Shown: positions 1 through 9,486, numbered from the stretch's first letter. The stretch: 64,000 nt of DNA from Loktanella sp. DSM 29012 (GCF_900110705.1 NZ_FOEJ01000003.1:425319-489318), one strand, 5' to 3'. Program-made: numbers and translations. The notes: generated by a model from the sequence alone, not told the origin.

Positions 1-701
1 AAAGCTCGATCGCCCGCGAAAGCGATCTTGCCCTGCCGATCCATGCGGGTGCCGAAATCGGTGTCGCTTCGACCAAGGCGTTCACTTGCCAGCTGACCAC
101 CCTCGCACTACTGGCCCTCAAGGCAGCAAGCGACCGCGGTGAAATCGACGCCGCAACCCTGAACACGCACCTGGGGCAGTTGCGGCAACTGCCCGGCATC
201 CTGAACACCGCCCTCGGAATCGAAGACAACACCCGCGCCATCGCCGCCGACCTGGCAGAGGCCCGCGACATCCTGTTCCTGGGCCGCGGGGCCATGTATC
301 CCCTCGCCCATGAAGGTGCGCTGAAACTCAAGGAAATCAGCTACATCCACGCCGAAGCCTATGCCTCCGGCGAATTGAAACACGGCCCCATCGCCCTGGT
401 CGACGCCCATGTCCCCGTGATCGTCATGGCACCGACCGACCCGCTGTTCGACAAGACCGTCAGCAATATGCAAGAGGTCATGGCCCGTGGCGGCAAGGTC
501 CTTTTGATCACCGACGAACAAGGCGCGAAAACAGCCTCCGACGGCGTCTGGAAAACCTTGATCCTGCCGAAGATCGACCCGTTCCTGGCACCGATCCTCT
601 ACGCGATCCCGGCGCAACTGCTGGCCTACCATACCGCCATCGCGAAAGGTACCGACGTCGACCAACCCCGCAACCTCGCGAAATCAGTCACCGTCGAATA
701 G
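1..701 (+). CDS. glmS: Glutamine--fructose-6-phosphate aminotransferase (isomerizing), C-terminal part
   Basis: GlmS makes glucosamine-6-phosphate from fructose-6-phosphate and glutamine, the entry step to UDP-GlcNAc for peptidoglycan and lipopolysaccharide. The frame is open from base 3, so the window edge removes the glutaminase domain and much of the first sugar isomerase (SIS) domain; 232 residues remain of a family length near 605. The visible part reads ARESDLALPIHAGAEIGVAS and STKAFTCQL, typical of the first SIS domain, and later EISYIHAEAYASGELKHGP from the second. It ends with LAKSVTVE, the usual GlmS carboxyl end that enters the isomerase site. Stop is TAG at 699-701. Identification is firm; only the 5' part is missing. 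Confidence 0.97.
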   Translation, partial: SSIARESDLALPIHAGAEIGVASTKAFTCQLTTLALLALKAASDRGEIDAATLNTHLGQLRQLPGILNTALGIEDNTRAIAADLAEARDILFLGRGAMYPLAHEGALKLKEISYIHAEAYASGELKHGPIALVDAHVPVIVMAPTDPLFDKTVSNMQEVMARGGKVLLITDEQGAKTASDGVWKTLILPKIDPFLAPILYAIPAQLLAYHTAIAKGTDVDQPRNLAKSVTVE

Positions 702-704
702 GTT

Positions 705-777
705 TTCTTCTGGTCAAAAATATCCTGGGGTATGGGGCAAAGCCCCAAAAAGGGTGGGCGGGTGGGCCCGCCCGCCC
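705..777 (-). repeat. Dispersed GC-stem element, copy 1; probable terminator of the minus-strand lipoprotein gene
   Basis: Begins with TTCTTCTGGTCAAAAATATCC and continues into a GGGGC-aaa-GCCCC stem (734-746) and a second GC hairpin at about 756-777. Read on the minus strand, the larger hairpin lies just after the stop of the lipoprotein gene and is followed by a run of five T, so it can act as an intrinsic terminator. Related copies occur at 4658, 50307, 53679, 57710 and 57905. Confidence 0.6.
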
Positions 778-781
778 AAAT

Positions 782-1258
782 TTACCGGCGCGACACAGTC
801 ACTTCGGCGATCTCCGTCAGCGGGATTTCCAGCACGCGCATCGCGGGCAGTGACATTTCACTACCCGATCCGACGGTGCCGCCCGACGGGCGCAACTCCA
901 CGTTGGCCTCGTTCGATCGATAGGCCACGCGCCCCGGTGTCAGCGCTGTCACCAGCGGCGTTTTCAACCAGATCCCCGGATCGGCAGGCGACCCCAGCGT
1001 CACCAGCGTGGTGCCCAGTTCAGCGGACACCGGCGTCGTAACCTCCAGCGCCTCGGCCTTGTCTTCTTCCGTTGTCGTATCGAAATCATCGACCGTGGTT
1101 GCGGCCGCTGGCGGCGGCGGTGGCGGCGTGGGGTCCAGCGTGGCGACCGGCGCCGTCACTGGCGTCGCACCGGGCGCAGTTGCAGGGGCTGACGCCGGGA
1201 CCATCATGGCCTCGCAGGCGGACAGGGCGATGACTGGGATCAGGAATAATGCTTTCAT
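782..1258 (-). CDS. Small proline/alanine-rich lipoprotein of unknown function
   Basis: I do not recognise a family. The protein starts MKALFLIPVIALSACEAMM, a signal peptide with a lipobox (LSAC), so it should be lipidated and anchored in the envelope. An Ala/Pro/Thr-rich linker with a run of six prolines follows, then about 95 residues of folded-looking sequence with no cysteine and no catalytic motif I know. I chose the second ATG at 1258 because it places the charged residue and hydrophobic core correctly; the ATG at 1267 adds only three residues. Length is 158 residues. It stands alone on the minus strand between glmS and moaA, with a hairpin element directly after its stop. Confidence 0.7.
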   Translation of the reverse strand: MKALFLIPVIALSACEAMMVPASAPATAPGATPVTAPVATLDPTPPPPPPAAATTVDDFDTTTEEDKAEALEVTTPVSAELGTTLVTLGSPADPGIWLKTPLVTALTPGRVAYRSNEANVELRPSGGTVGSGSEMSLPAMRVLEIPLTEIAEVTVSRR

Positions 1259-1343
1259 GTGTTGCAAGATACGTCATGCCGCCCGCGTGACAAGGCCAAG
1301 TGCGATGCTTGCGCGCAGCGCCGCCGGCCCTTAGGTTCGCCTC

Positions 1344-2348
1344 ATGAATGCACCACTGATCGACCCTTTCGCCCGCGCCATACGCTACCTGCGTGTCTCC
1401 GTCACGGACCGCTGCGATTTTCGCTGCGTCTACTGCATGTCGGAAAACATGACGTTCCTGCCGAAAAAGGAACTGCTCACGCTCGAAGAGCTGGACCGCA
1501 TGTGCAGCGCCTTTGTGCGCCTCGGCGTGGAAAAGCTGCGGATCACCGGCGGCGAACCACTGGTGCGCCGGGACATCATGACGTTCTTCCGCTCCATGTC
1601 GCGCCACCTCGACAGCGGCGCGCTCAAGGAACTGACGCTGACCACCAACGGCAGCCAGCTCGCGCGCTTCGCAGATGACCTCTATGCCGCCGGCGTGCGC
1701 CGCGTGAACGTCAGCCTCGATACGCTGGACGAGGCGAAATTCGCCCGTGTGACCCGCTGGGGCCGCCTGCCGCAGGTCCTGCGCGGCATCGACGCCGCCC
1801 AAAAGGCCGGTCTGCGGGTCAAACTCAACGCCGTCGCGCTCAAGGATTTCAACGAGGACGAGCTGTTCACGCTCACAAGCTGGTGCGCCAGCCGCGACAT
1901 TGACCTGACCTTCATCGAGGTCATGCCGATGGGCGACATCGGAAACGAGGACCGCATCGGCCAGTATTGGTCGTTGAAGGATCTGCGCGCCCAGTTGGCC
2001 GACCGCTACACCGTCACCGACCTGCCCGAATCCACCGGCGGCCCCGCGCGCTATGTCCGGCTGGAAGAAACCGGCCAGAAAATCGGTTTCATCACGCCGC
2101 TGTCCCATAATTTTTGCGAATCCTGCAACCGCGTGCGGATCACCTGCACCGGCGAAATCTATACCTGTCTGGGACAAGAAGGTCATTCCGACCTGCGTGG
2201 CCCGCTGCGATCGTCCGAATCCGACGCCGTGCTGGAGGACGCGATCCGCGCCGCCATCGCGCTCAAACCCAAGGGCCACGATTTCGACTATTCCCGCCAA
2301 GAAGTCGACGGTCAGGTGTCCCGCCACATGAGCCATACCGGCGGCTGA
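1344..2348 (+). CDS. moaA: GTP 3',8-cyclase MoaA
   Basis: Radical-SAM enzyme that turns GTP into 3',8-cyclo-GTP, the first step of molybdenum cofactor synthesis. The N-terminal CxxxCxxC cluster motif is at residues 24, 28 and 31 ([12 protein letters not shown]), followed by the ITGGEPL motif. The C-terminal second iron-sulphur site is [18 protein letters not shown], and the protein ends in the Gly-Gly pair needed for activity. Its 334 residues match the family. The TGA stop shares a base with the ATG of waaA (2346-2350), so the two are translationally coupled. Pairing moaA with lipopolysaccharide genes looks like a positional operon without a biochemical link. Confidence 0.97.
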   Translation: MNAPLIDPFARAIRYLRVSVTDRCDFRCVYCMSENMTFLPKKELLTLEELDRMCSAFVRLGVEKLRITGGEPLVRRDIMTFFRSMSRHLDSGALKELTLTTNGSQLARFADDLYAAGVRRVNVSLDTLDEAKFARVTRWGRLPQVLRGIDAAQKAGLRVKLNAVALKDFNEDELFTLTSWCASRDIDLTFIEVMPMGDIGNEDRIGQYWSLKDLRAQLADRYTVTDLPESTGGPARYVRLEETGQKIGFITPLSHNFCESCNRVRITCTGEIYTCLGQEGHSDLRGPLRSSESDAVLEDAIRAAIALKPKGHDFDYSRQEVDGQVSRHMSHTGG

Positions 2349-3616
2349 TGCGCTCGCCGCTTCTGCTGCGCGCCTATGCCGGGTTCGCGTCCCTTGCCGT
2401 GCCCATCTTGCAGCGCAGGCTGATCCACAAACTGACAGATCAGGGCGTCACCCCCGCCCGCGCCCGCGAACGCACAGGCCAGGCCACGCAGCCCCGGCCC
2501 GAGGGCCGCTTGATCTGGTTTCATGGCGCATCCGTCGGCGAAACACTGTCGATCCTGCCGCTGATCGACGCGCTGCACGCACAGCGCGCCGACCTGACGG
2601 TCCTCGTCACCTCTGGCACCGCGACATCAGCCGAGATTCTGGCGCGCCGCCTGCCCGCCCGTGCAATCCACCAGTTCGCGCCGCTGGACAGCCCCGCCGT
2701 CCTGCGCCGTTTCCACGCGCAGTGGCGACCCGATCTGGCCGTGCTGATCGAATCGGAAATCTGGCCCAACATGATCCGATCCTGCGCAGACCGCGGCGTG
2801 CCGCTCGTTCTGCTGAACGCCCGGCTGTCCGACCGTTCCGTCAAACGCTGGGGCCAGCTCGGCGCGCCCGCCCGGTGGTTGCTGGATCAATTCGCACTGA
2901 TCGTGGCCCAGACCGAGGCCACGGCGCAGAACCTGCGCAGCCTGGGTGCTGCACGTGTTCAGGTGGGTGCAAATCTCAAGGCCGCAGCACCACCTGCACC
3001 CGATAACCCTGCCTTGCGGGCCGAAATGGAAACCGCACTTGCAGGTCGCCCCCGCTGGCTGGCCGCTTCGACCCATGCTGGAGAGGATGCACCACTCCTC
3101 GATGCGCATGTCGCCCTGGGCGAGCTACATCCTGACCTGTGCCTCATCCTTGCACCGCGCCACCCGGACCGCGCGGACGAGATCGCGACCCTCGCCCGAC
3201 AGCGCGGTCTGACCGTCAGCCGCCGCAGCGCCGGGGACGCACCCACCGCTGACGTCTACCTTGCCGATACGCTGGGCGAGATGGGGACATGGTATCGCCT
3301 GTCGCCTGTCACCTTCATTGCCGGATCATTCGGCGATGCTGGCGGTCACAACCCGTGGGAGGCCTGCACAGGCACCGCCATTCTGCACGGACCAAAGGTT
3401 GCGAATTGCGCAGCAGACTATGCCACGCTGAACGGCGCAGGCGGCGCGCGCGCCGTGACACCGGACACATTGGCCTGGTCCGTGAATGATCTGCTGACCG
3501 GCAACGCCGCACAGCCCATGGCCACCGCCGCGATTGCCTGTAAACAGGCGCAGGGCGACGGCACCGCCGACCTCGCCCGTCGCCTGCTGTCGCTGACCAA
3601 GGACCACGCCCCATGA
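2348..3616 (+). CDS. waaA: 3-deoxy-D-manno-octulosonic acid transferase
   Basis: Transfers Kdo from CMP-Kdo to lipid A precursor at the inner membrane, starting the lipopolysaccharide core. An N-terminal hydrophobic segment (LLLRAYAGFASLAVPIL) serves as membrane anchor. It is followed by RLIWFHGASVGETLSILPL, the WaaA signature with the glycine-rich loop and catalytic Glu, then ESEIWPNMI and LLNARLSDRS, both diagnostic of GT30. Toward the end GSFGDAGGHNPWEA is the nucleotide-sugar site. Start is the ATG at 2348 overlapping the moaA stop by one base; the frame stays open upstream but that part is antisensical to the family. Length is 422 residues. The stop overlaps the next start (ATGA). Confidence 0.95.
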   Translation: MRSPLLLRAYAGFASLAVPILQRRLIHKLTDQGVTPARARERTGQATQPRPEGRLIWFHGASVGETLSILPLIDALHAQRADLTVLVTSGTATSAEILARRLPARAIHQFAPLDSPAVLRRFHAQWRPDLAVLIESEIWPNMIRSCADRGVPLVLLNARLSDRSVKRWGQLGAPARWLLDQFALIVAQTEATAQNLRSLGAARVQVGANLKAAAPPAPDNPALRAEMETALAGRPRWLAASTHAGEDAPLLDAHVALGELHPDLCLILAPRHPDRADEIATLARQRGLTVSRRSAGDAPTADVYLADTLGEMGTWYRLSPVTFIAGSFGDAGGHNPWEACTGTAILHGPKVANCAADYATLNGAGGARAVTPDTLAWSVNDLLTGNAAQPMATAAIACKQAQGDGTADLARRLLSLTKDHAP

Positions 3617-4653
3617 CCGACGCCAACACCGTGCAGGTGATCGCCCCGAACCTGAAAAAGCGGTATTCCGGTGTGACCTCGACCGTCCTGCGGCTGGTGC
3701 CATTGCAGGCCAAGGACATCGCCATTGCAAGCGTGGGGCCAAAGCTGCCGCCGGACATCCCGCAGATCCGCATCCGCGATCTGTTCACCATGCGCCGCCG
3801 CCCCCGCGTCTGGCACGCCCGGCGCAACAACGAGATGCTGGCCGGCCTTGCGTTGAAACACATCCTGCGCCAGCCGCTGAAACTGATGTTCACATCCGCA
3901 GCACAGCGCGATCATTCGGGCTATACCAAGTGGTTGATCGGCAAACAGGACGCATTGGTCGCGACCTCTGCCCGGTCCGCGTCATTCCTGAGGCGCGACG
4001 CGCGAGTGATCCACCACGGCATCGACACGGATCATTTTTGTCCTGCCGATGACCGCGCGGCCCTGCGCGCGCGGCTCAACCTGCCTGTGGACGCGACATT
4101 GCTCGGCTGCTTTGGCCGCATCCGCCCGTCCAAGGGCAATGACCTGCTCATCGACGCGATGATTGCCCTGCTGCCGCGATTTCCGCATGCCCATGCCGTC
4201 ATGATGGGTGGCGTTACGGAACACTTCAAAGGTTTCATGGACGACCTGCGCGCCCGTGTTGCCGCATCAAGCGTGGCCGACCGCATCCATATCCTGCCAG
4301 AGGATCCCGGCTGGACCATCGCCCCGTGGTTTCAGGCCATCGATCTCTATATCGCGCCGCAACGCAACGAAGGATTCGGCCTGACCCCGCTCGAGGCGAT
4401 GGCCTGCGGCGTGCCCTGCATCGCCACCCGCACGGGCGCGTTCGAAGAGATCGTGGCGGACGGCGAAACCGGCACCCTGATTGCGACCGAAGACTACCCG
4501 GCGCTGGAACAAGCCATTCAATCAGCCCTTGCCGATCCGGACACCCTCAGCCGCTGGTCCGCCAACTGCCGTCCGCGCGCCATAAACGGCTTTCGCATTG
4601 CGGATGAGGCGGCACGCCTGATCGCGATCTACCGCGACCTGCTGCGCAGCTGA
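3613..4653 (+). CDS. Glycosyltransferase family 4, probably LpcC/LpsB-like core mannosyltransferase
   Basis: A GT-B fold glycosyltransferase of 346 residues. HHGIDTDHFCP is the interdomain linker motif, GCFGRIRPSKGNDLLIDAM the start of the C-terminal nucleotide-sugar domain, and RNEGFGLTPLEAMACGVPCIA the EX7E motif of GT4 enzymes. It resembles LpcC/LpsB of Rhizobiales, which add mannose to Kdo in the core. The ATG at 3613 overlaps the waaA stop, so the Kdo transferase and this enzyme are co-expressed and likely act in sequence. The donor sugar cannot be read from the sequence; mannose is by analogy. Confidence 0.85.
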   Translation: MTDANTVQVIAPNLKKRYSGVTSTVLRLVPLQAKDIAIASVGPKLPPDIPQIRIRDLFTMRRRPRVWHARRNNEMLAGLALKHILRQPLKLMFTSAAQRDHSGYTKWLIGKQDALVATSARSASFLRRDARVIHHGIDTDHFCPADDRAALRARLNLPVDATLLGCFGRIRPSKGNDLLIDAMIALLPRFPHAHAVMMGGVTEHFKGFMDDLRARVAASSVADRIHILPEDPGWTIAPWFQAIDLYIAPQRNEGFGLTPLEAMACGVPCIATRTGAFEEIVADGETGTLIATEDYPALEQAIQSALADPDTLSRWSANCRPRAINGFRIADEAARLIAIYRDLLRS

Positions 4654-4657
4654 TCTG

Positions 4658-4714
4658 CCGGGGATGGGGGCGCTGCCCCCGGACCTGCGGTCCTCCCCCG
4701 GGATATTTTCAAAA
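4658..4714 (+). repeat. Dispersed GC-stem element, copy 2; likely terminator after the waaA operon
   Basis: Directly after the glycosyltransferase stop. Contains stem GGGGGC-gct-GCCCCC (4666-4680), a second stem GGACC-tgc-GGTCC (4681-4693), then CCCCCGGGATATTTTC. On the plus strand the GC stems are followed by the short A/T-rich tail, so it can end transcription of moaA-waaA-GT. Same family as copies at 705, 50307, 53679, 57710 and 57905. Confidence 0.6.
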
Positions 4715-4727
4715 CAGCGATTGCCCG

Positions 4728-5891
4728 TCAGGCAGCCGGCATCCGGCGTTCCACGATTTCGGCCCACCAGGAACATCCCGCCGGGATCACGGCATCATCG
4801 AAATTATATTCCGGGTGGTGGACGCTGGCCGTGTCGCCGTTGCCCACGAGGATATAGGCGCCGGGGCGTTCCTCGAGCATGAATGCGAAATCTTCGCCGC
4901 CCATGACAAGGGGCGCATCATCGCAGCTGCCGGCCACCGCCCGCGCCACGTCGGCGGCAAATGCGGTCTGTTCGTCGTGATTCACCATGCAAGGATAGCC
5001 CTTGTGATAGGTGACATCGGCCTGCGCGCCGAAGGTGGCTGCCGTGCCTTTACAGATCGCGGTCAGCCGTTGTTCGGCCAGTTCGCGCATCTCGGCGGAC
5101 ATGGTGCGCACGGTGCCGCGCAAATGCACCCGCTGGGCGATGACGTTGTAGGCCTTGGACGAACTCTCGATCGAGGTGACGGAGACCACCACCTGATCGA
5201 CCGGGTCCGCGTTACGGCTGGCGATGGATTGCAGCGCCGTCACGCAATGCGCGGCGACAAGCGTGCTGTCCACGGTTTCATGAGGCTTGGCGGCATGCCC
5301 GCCCTTGCCTTCGATCACGACGTCGAACTGGTCGGTGGCGGCAAAAAACGCACCTGGCCGGATGGCAAAGCTGCCGACGGGACGACCGGGCCAGTTGTGC
5401 ATGCCGTAGACCTCGTCGATGTTCCAGCGATCCATCAGACCGTCCTCGCACATCTCGCGTCCGCCGCCGCCGCCTTCTTCGGCGGGTTGGAAAATGACAA
5501 CAACGGTGCCGTCGAAGTTGCGGGTCTCTGCCAGGTATTGCGCGGCCCCCAGCAGCATCGCGGTATGTCCGTCGTGGCCGCAGGCGTGCATGGCACCCGG
5601 TGTCTTGGACGCATAGTCCAACCCGGTCGCCTCATGGATGGGCAGCGCATCCATGTCGGCGCGCAAGCCGATGACTTTGCCAGATTTATCACTGTTGCCC
5701 TTGATGACGCCAACAACGCCTGTCCGGCCTATTCCGGTCACCACCTCGTCACAACCGATCGCGGTCAGGCGGTCGGCCACCACCTGCGATGTGCGGTGTG
5801 TTTCGAACAGGATCTCGGGGTGCTGGTGCAGATCACGGCGAATCGCGGTGATGGCGTCGTGCAGTTCGGCAAAGCGGTTCTTGACGGGCAT
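4728..5891 (-). CDS. M20 family amidohydrolase (hippurate hydrolase / N-acyl-amino-acid hydrolase)
   Basis: Zinc amidohydrolase that removes acyl groups from N-acylated amino acids in the cytoplasm. Motifs in order: IRRDLHQHPE, GLRADMDALPI (metal ligand Asp), HACGHDGHTAMLLGAA (metal His), FQPAEEGGGGG (catalytic Glu-Glu), and GGEDFAFMLEERPGAYILVG near the end, all typical of the HipO/AbgB group. The start is the ATG at 5891, preceded by AAGGAGACATATC; upstream residues in the open frame do not resemble the family. 387 residues, normal length. Next in the minus-strand series come an amino-acid oxidase and an ArgE-like enzyme, so the block looks like a scavenging pathway for modified amino acids. 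The exact acyl substrate is unknown. Confidence 0.9.
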   Translation of the reverse strand: MPVKNRFAELHDAITAIRRDLHQHPEILFETHRTSQVVADRLTAIGCDEVVTGIGRTGVVGVIKGNSDKSGKVIGLRADMDALPIHEATGLDYASKTPGAMHACGHDGHTAMLLGAAQYLAETRNFDGTVVVIFQPAEEGGGGGREMCEDGLMDRWNIDEVYGMHNWPGRPVGSFAIRPGAFFAATDQFDVVIEGKGGHAAKPHETVDSTLVAAHCVTALQSIASRNADPVDQVVVSVTSIESSSKAYNVIAQRVHLRGTVRTMSAEMRELAEQRLTAICKGTAATFGAQADVTYHKGYPCMVNHDEQTAFAADVARAVAGSCDDAPLVMGGEDFAFMLEERPGAYILVGNGDTASVHHPEYNFDDAVIPAGCSWWAEIVERRMPAA

Positions 5892-5943
5892 GATATGTCT
5901 CCTTTGGGTTGATCCTGTCACCCCGGCGCAGCCCCTGCAAGCA

Positions 5944-7284
5944 TCACAGGTTCGGTCCCAGCACCAGGCGCGAACCATCGCTGAACCGTGACAGCCGAAA
6001 GCGGCTGATATCGTGACCTGCGTCGTTGCCTTGCGCCAGATCCGCAACGATACGCCCCATCGCAGGTCCGATGCCGAACCCGTGGCCGCACATGCCGGTG
6101 CAGATGGTCAGGCCCGGAATGGTGTCTGCATGATCCACGACCGGCACGACGTCCGGCATCACATCGATCATCCCCGCCCAAGCTTGCGCGATCCTCACCT
6201 CGCCCAGGCCAGGAAAGGTCGCGGCAAAGTCGCGGGCCAGCCGTTTGACCTTGGCTGCGTTGGGCCGCGGGTCGAGGACACGCATCGCCTCGAACGGGCT
6301 GGCACGGTCGCCGGACCAGTTCCGCGGCGTTCCCCATGCATCCGGAAACCCCTTTGGTGCGACTGGCTTGTAAGACGTACCCAGCGGGTCCTTGATCAGT
6401 TGCCGCGCAAAGCCGCCAAAGGCACGGAACGCGTCCGGACCCACGAACAATTCGTGAAATCCCGCAGGGGCAAGGCTGAAGCCACCGTCGCTACGCTTAC
6501 GCCAGGCCAGCCGGTCATCGACGGCCCCACCGGGGTTTACATCCCCCAGCGGCACGGTCGCAGCGACCGTTGCCCGTACCGAGAGCTGCGGAATGCTGAT
6601 CCCGTGGTTGCGCAGAAACAGCGACGACCAGGCCCCACCGGCCAGGACGACGCTCTTGCAAGCGATCAGCCCGGCCTCGGTCACCACACCGGTGACACGT
6701 CCGCTGGACAGGTCAAGCGTCCGTGCGGCGCAATGCTCGATGATGACTGCACCCGCATCCCGTGCCGCGCGGGCAAAGGCGGGGACCGTGACCCAGGGTT
6801 CTGCGCGGTAATCGGTCGGTGTCCACAGCGCCCCGGCCCAGCGACGTGCCGCACCGGGTATCTGAACTGCCGCCTGATCCGACGTCAGCAGCCGCGACGA
6901 CACCTGATAGGGGGCTGCCTGCGTGATCCAATCGGCATAGCGCGCCATATCGGCGGCATCCTTGGCCAGATACAGCGTTCCGGTCTGCGCAAGGCCCACG
7001 TCGCCCGCCTCTGACGCCAGACGGGGCCACATGGCCTGCGATTCCAGCATGATCGGCAATTCGGCGATGTCGCGGCCCTGTGCGCGAATCCAACCCCAGT
7101 TGCGGCTGGATTGTTCGCCCGCGACACGCCCTTTTTCCAGCAGGACGCAGGGGATGCCTGCGCGGGCCAGCTCCCACGCCGTCATCACGCCGATGATGCC
7201 GCCACCGATGACCACGACCTCGGTTTGGTCGGGCAGGTCTGGCGCAAATTGCTGCGGGGTTGCCGCCGTGACCGGACCCGTCAT
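5944..7284 (-). CDS. FAD-dependent amino-acid oxidase/dehydrogenase (DAO/DadA superfamily)
   Basis: Flavoprotein that oxidises the C-N bond of an amine or amino acid. The N-terminal dinucleotide fold is VVVIGGGIIGVMTAWELARAG and the ribose-binding acid follows in LLEKGRVAGEQSS. SSRNWGWIRAQGRD is the flavin-proximal segment seen in DadA/PuuB-like proteins, and a second FAD contact lies near GLTICTGMCGHGFGIGPAMG. 446 residues. The ATG at 7284 overlaps the stop of the upstream ArgE-like gene by four bases (ATGA), so the two are coupled. D-amino acids, glycine derivatives or gamma-glutamyl amines are all possible substrates; the sequence alone does not decide. Confidence 0.85.
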   Translation of the reverse strand: MTGPVTAATPQQFAPDLPDQTEVVVIGGGIIGVMTAWELARAGIPCVLLEKGRVAGEQSSRNWGWIRAQGRDIAELPIMLESQAMWPRLASEAGDVGLAQTGTLYLAKDAADMARYADWITQAAPYQVSSRLLTSDQAAVQIPGAARRWAGALWTPTDYRAEPWVTVPAFARAARDAGAVIIEHCAARTLDLSSGRVTGVVTEAGLIACKSVVLAGGAWSSLFLRNHGISIPQLSVRATVAATVPLGDVNPGGAVDDRLAWRKRSDGGFSLAPAGFHELFVGPDAFRAFGGFARQLIKDPLGTSYKPVAPKGFPDAWGTPRNWSGDRASPFEAMRVLDPRPNAAKVKRLARDFAATFPGLGEVRIAQAWAGMIDVMPDVVPVVDHADTIPGLTICTGMCGHGFGIGPAMGRIVADLAQGNDAGHDISRFRLSRFSDGSRLVLGPNL

Positions 7285-8441
7285 CGCGCAAGATCGTCGA
7301 TCAGACGCGCGATGAACGCCTCGCCTTTGGCGAATTGTTCGCAACTGATGAATTCGTTCGGCTGGTGGGCCTGGGCAATGTCACCCGGTCCCACGACGCA
7401 GGCCGAATACCCACGTTCCTGAAATTGACCGGCTTCGGTGCCATAGCTGACGACATGGGTGGCATTGTCGCCGGTCAGCCGGCGCGCCAGCGCCTCGGCC
7501 CGGCCTGCGGTCTCTGGTGCCAGTCCCGGCAGGCCGAAATATTCATCGACCGTGATCCGGGTCGTCGGCTGGATGGCCTGCATCTCGGCCTCGATCCTTT
7601 TGACTTCGTTCAGGAAAAGCTGCCGCCAGTGATCGACGTCCTCGCCCGGAACCACACGAAAGGTCATGTCGAACCGGCAGTCCTTGGCGGTGATGTTATG
7701 CGCGGTGCCACCTGCGATTTCGCCCACATGCGCCGTGGTATAGGGTGGATCGAATGCCGCGGCGAGCGTGCTGGGCGTGGCCTGCGCGCGTTCCGCGTTC
7801 AGCCGGTTGGCCCAATCGATCAGACGCGCGCCCTGCATGATCGCGCTGACGCCCTCGTGGATGCGTGAGGAATGGATTTCAAATCCCTGCACATGAACGG
7901 AAAATCCGATCCCGCCCTTGTGCGCCGTCACCACCTGCATCATCGACGGCTCGCCCACCAGCACCGTATCGGCGCGCGGCAAACCATGGCTGACCATATG
8001 GTCTATCATCGGCGGCGCGCCCAGGCAGCCGACCTCTTCGTCATAGGACAACGCGATCTGCAACGGCCGCTTGATCCCGCGCGCCAGCGCCAATGGCACG
8101 GCCGATAGCGCCAGCGCGTCGAATCCTTTCATGTCGCAGGTGCCACGGCCATAGAGCCGCCCGTCCCGTTCGGTCACGACAAAGGGGTCGGTGTCCCAGG
8201 CCTGCCCGTCGACCGGCACCACATCGGTATGCCCCGACAGCACGACGCCACCATCGACCGCTGGGCCGATATGTGCATAAAGCGAGGCCTTGGTGCCGTC
8301 CGCATTCGGCACCCGGACGGCCTCTACACCATAATCGCGCAAGTAATCCTCAACGAAATCAATCAGGTCCAGGTTACTGTCCCGGCTGATGGTGGGATAG
8401 CTCACGAGGCGATCCAGCAGGTTTCTTGCGGTCAGTGTCAT
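7281..8441 (-). CDS. argE: Acetylornithine deacetylase (ArgE family, M20)
   Basis: Zinc-dependent deacetylase, classically releasing ornithine from N-acetylornithine. The M20 motifs are present: LSGHTDVVPVDGQAW (metal His/Asp), RGTCDMKGFDALALSA (bridging Asp), YDEEVGCLGAPPMI (catalytic Glu-Glu), GEPSMMQVVTAHKGG and a late SYGTEAGQFQERGYSACVVG with the last metal-binding region. At 386 residues it fits ArgE. In the Rhodobacterales, ArgJ usually makes ArgE unnecessary for arginine synthesis, so a catabolic N-acyl amino acid role is plausible, supported by the overlapping oxidase gene and the HipO-like gene downstream. The family is certain; the physiological substrate is less so. Confidence 0.88.
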   Translation of the reverse strand: MTLTARNLLDRLVSYPTISRDSNLDLIDFVEDYLRDYGVEAVRVPNADGTKASLYAHIGPAVDGGVVLSGHTDVVPVDGQAWDTDPFVVTERDGRLYGRGTCDMKGFDALALSAVPLALARGIKRPLQIALSYDEEVGCLGAPPMIDHMVSHGLPRADTVLVGEPSMMQVVTAHKGGIGFSVHVQGFEIHSSRIHEGVSAIMQGARLIDWANRLNAERAQATPSTLAAAFDPPYTTAHVGEIAGGTAHNITAKDCRFDMTFRVVPGEDVDHWRQLFLNEVKRIEAEMQAIQPTTRITVDEYFGLPGLAPETAGRAEALARRLTGDNATHVVSYGTEAGQFQERGYSACVVGPGDIAQAHQPNEFISCEQFAKGEAFIARLIDDLAR

Positions 8442-8491
8442 GGGGATGCTCCGGTCTGGTCAGGGCATCCTGACCCCGGCCCCGGACATAT

Positions 8492-9295
8492 TCAAGGCCG
8501 CCAGTGATCGCCCACCCACGGGGCCGGACGGATATAATGCCGCAGATAACGCCAAATACTGCCGGACCGATCACGCTGGCCGATCGCGCGCAGATGCGCC
8601 AACGGACTGCGCGGGGGGACGGCATCGCTCCACCGTCCTTCAATCGCGTCCTGCGGATTGAGGTGCCCGGCAAAGATGACGATCCGCGCGCCCTTTGGCA
8701 GCTTTGGCGGCAGAAAATAGTTCAGCGGAAACGGCCTGCGGCAGTCGCGCCGGAAATGGGCCACCCATCCGTCGGGAAAGAATTTCACACCCCCCGGCGC
8801 GTTGCGGGTCACGAACCGCTGTTCATAACGGTATTCCTCGGCGATGCCCTGCGGGTCGGTCTTGAACAGGTCCTGCAACGGTTTCAGCCCACCCGCCATG
8901 AACCGGAACACCGACGTCTGACCCAGTTTTTCGAAAACGACCACCCGGTTGCGCGTCAAAATCACGTCCTCCGGCGCACCGGCCTCAAAGAACGAATCCA
9001 GCGATCCGGTCACGATCACATCGAGGTCCAGAAACAAAACCGGGCCTTTTAAATCGCCCAAAGTTTCGCCCCAAAGGCGCGATTTTGGCCAGATCCCCGT
9101 CTTGGCCTTCGGAATCTCGTAATCAATCTTGGGCAGCGGCTGGCAGTCGACTTCTGCGCGAATATTTTCGGAATTGTCGCAAAAACACGTGAAACGAAAA
9201 GGTGGCGTGATGTTACGCGCAACCATACCATACAGGCGATTGATATAGGTCGGCCCGTATTTCGTGCCCCAATTGATACATATCACTTGCTTCAT
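8492..9295 (-). CDS. Glycosyltransferase-like protein (DxD motif)
   Basis: 267 residues. The N-terminus MKQVICINWGTKYGPTYINRLY resembles the nucleotide-sugar half of GT8/GT-A type enzymes, and GPVLFLDLDVIVTGSLDSFF carries a DxD motif with the surrounding LFLDLD context of family 8 donors. Later NYFLPPKLPKGARIVIFAGHLNP may close the active site. No membrane segment is seen, so it would act in the cytoplasm on a cell-surface glycan. Start is the ATG at 9295; the upstream open frame is not protein-like. It shares a direction with the amino-acid block but has no obvious functional tie to it. Acceptor and donor are unknown. Confidence 0.7.
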   Translation of the reverse strand: MKQVICINWGTKYGPTYINRLYGMVARNITPPFRFTCFCDNSENIRAEVDCQPLPKIDYEIPKAKTGIWPKSRLWGETLGDLKGPVLFLDLDVIVTGSLDSFFEAGAPEDVILTRNRVVVFEKLGQTSVFRFMAGGLKPLQDLFKTDPQGIAEEYRYEQRFVTRNAPGGVKFFPDGWVAHFRRDCRRPFPLNYFLPPKLPKGARIVIFAGHLNPQDAIEGRWSDAVPPRSPLAHLRAIGQRDRSGSIWRYLRHYIRPAPWVGDHWRP

Positions 9296-9486
9296 CTCGC
9301 GCCCTCGCCTGCGGTTTGTGCCCTTATCGCGCGACAGGCCTCCCGTGACCAGCCACCCGATCCGCCTCCACGTCAAGCAACCTTTGGCACTTGCTAGGGA
9401 AAAATTTCTTGTTACCGTTCCGGTTGTCGACGGGCCGCACCAATGACGGACTGCGATCAACCATATCGAACCAGGGAGGTTCGCCC

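Noticed and set aside
4815..5912. 365-codon plus-strand frame opposite the M20 amidohydrolase
   Set aside because: The minus-strand protein has all M20 metal motifs; the plus frame has no recognisable content.
9385..9395. TGGCACTTGCT resembling a sigma-54 promoter before dppD
   Set aside because: The GG to GC spacing is five bases short of the required distance.
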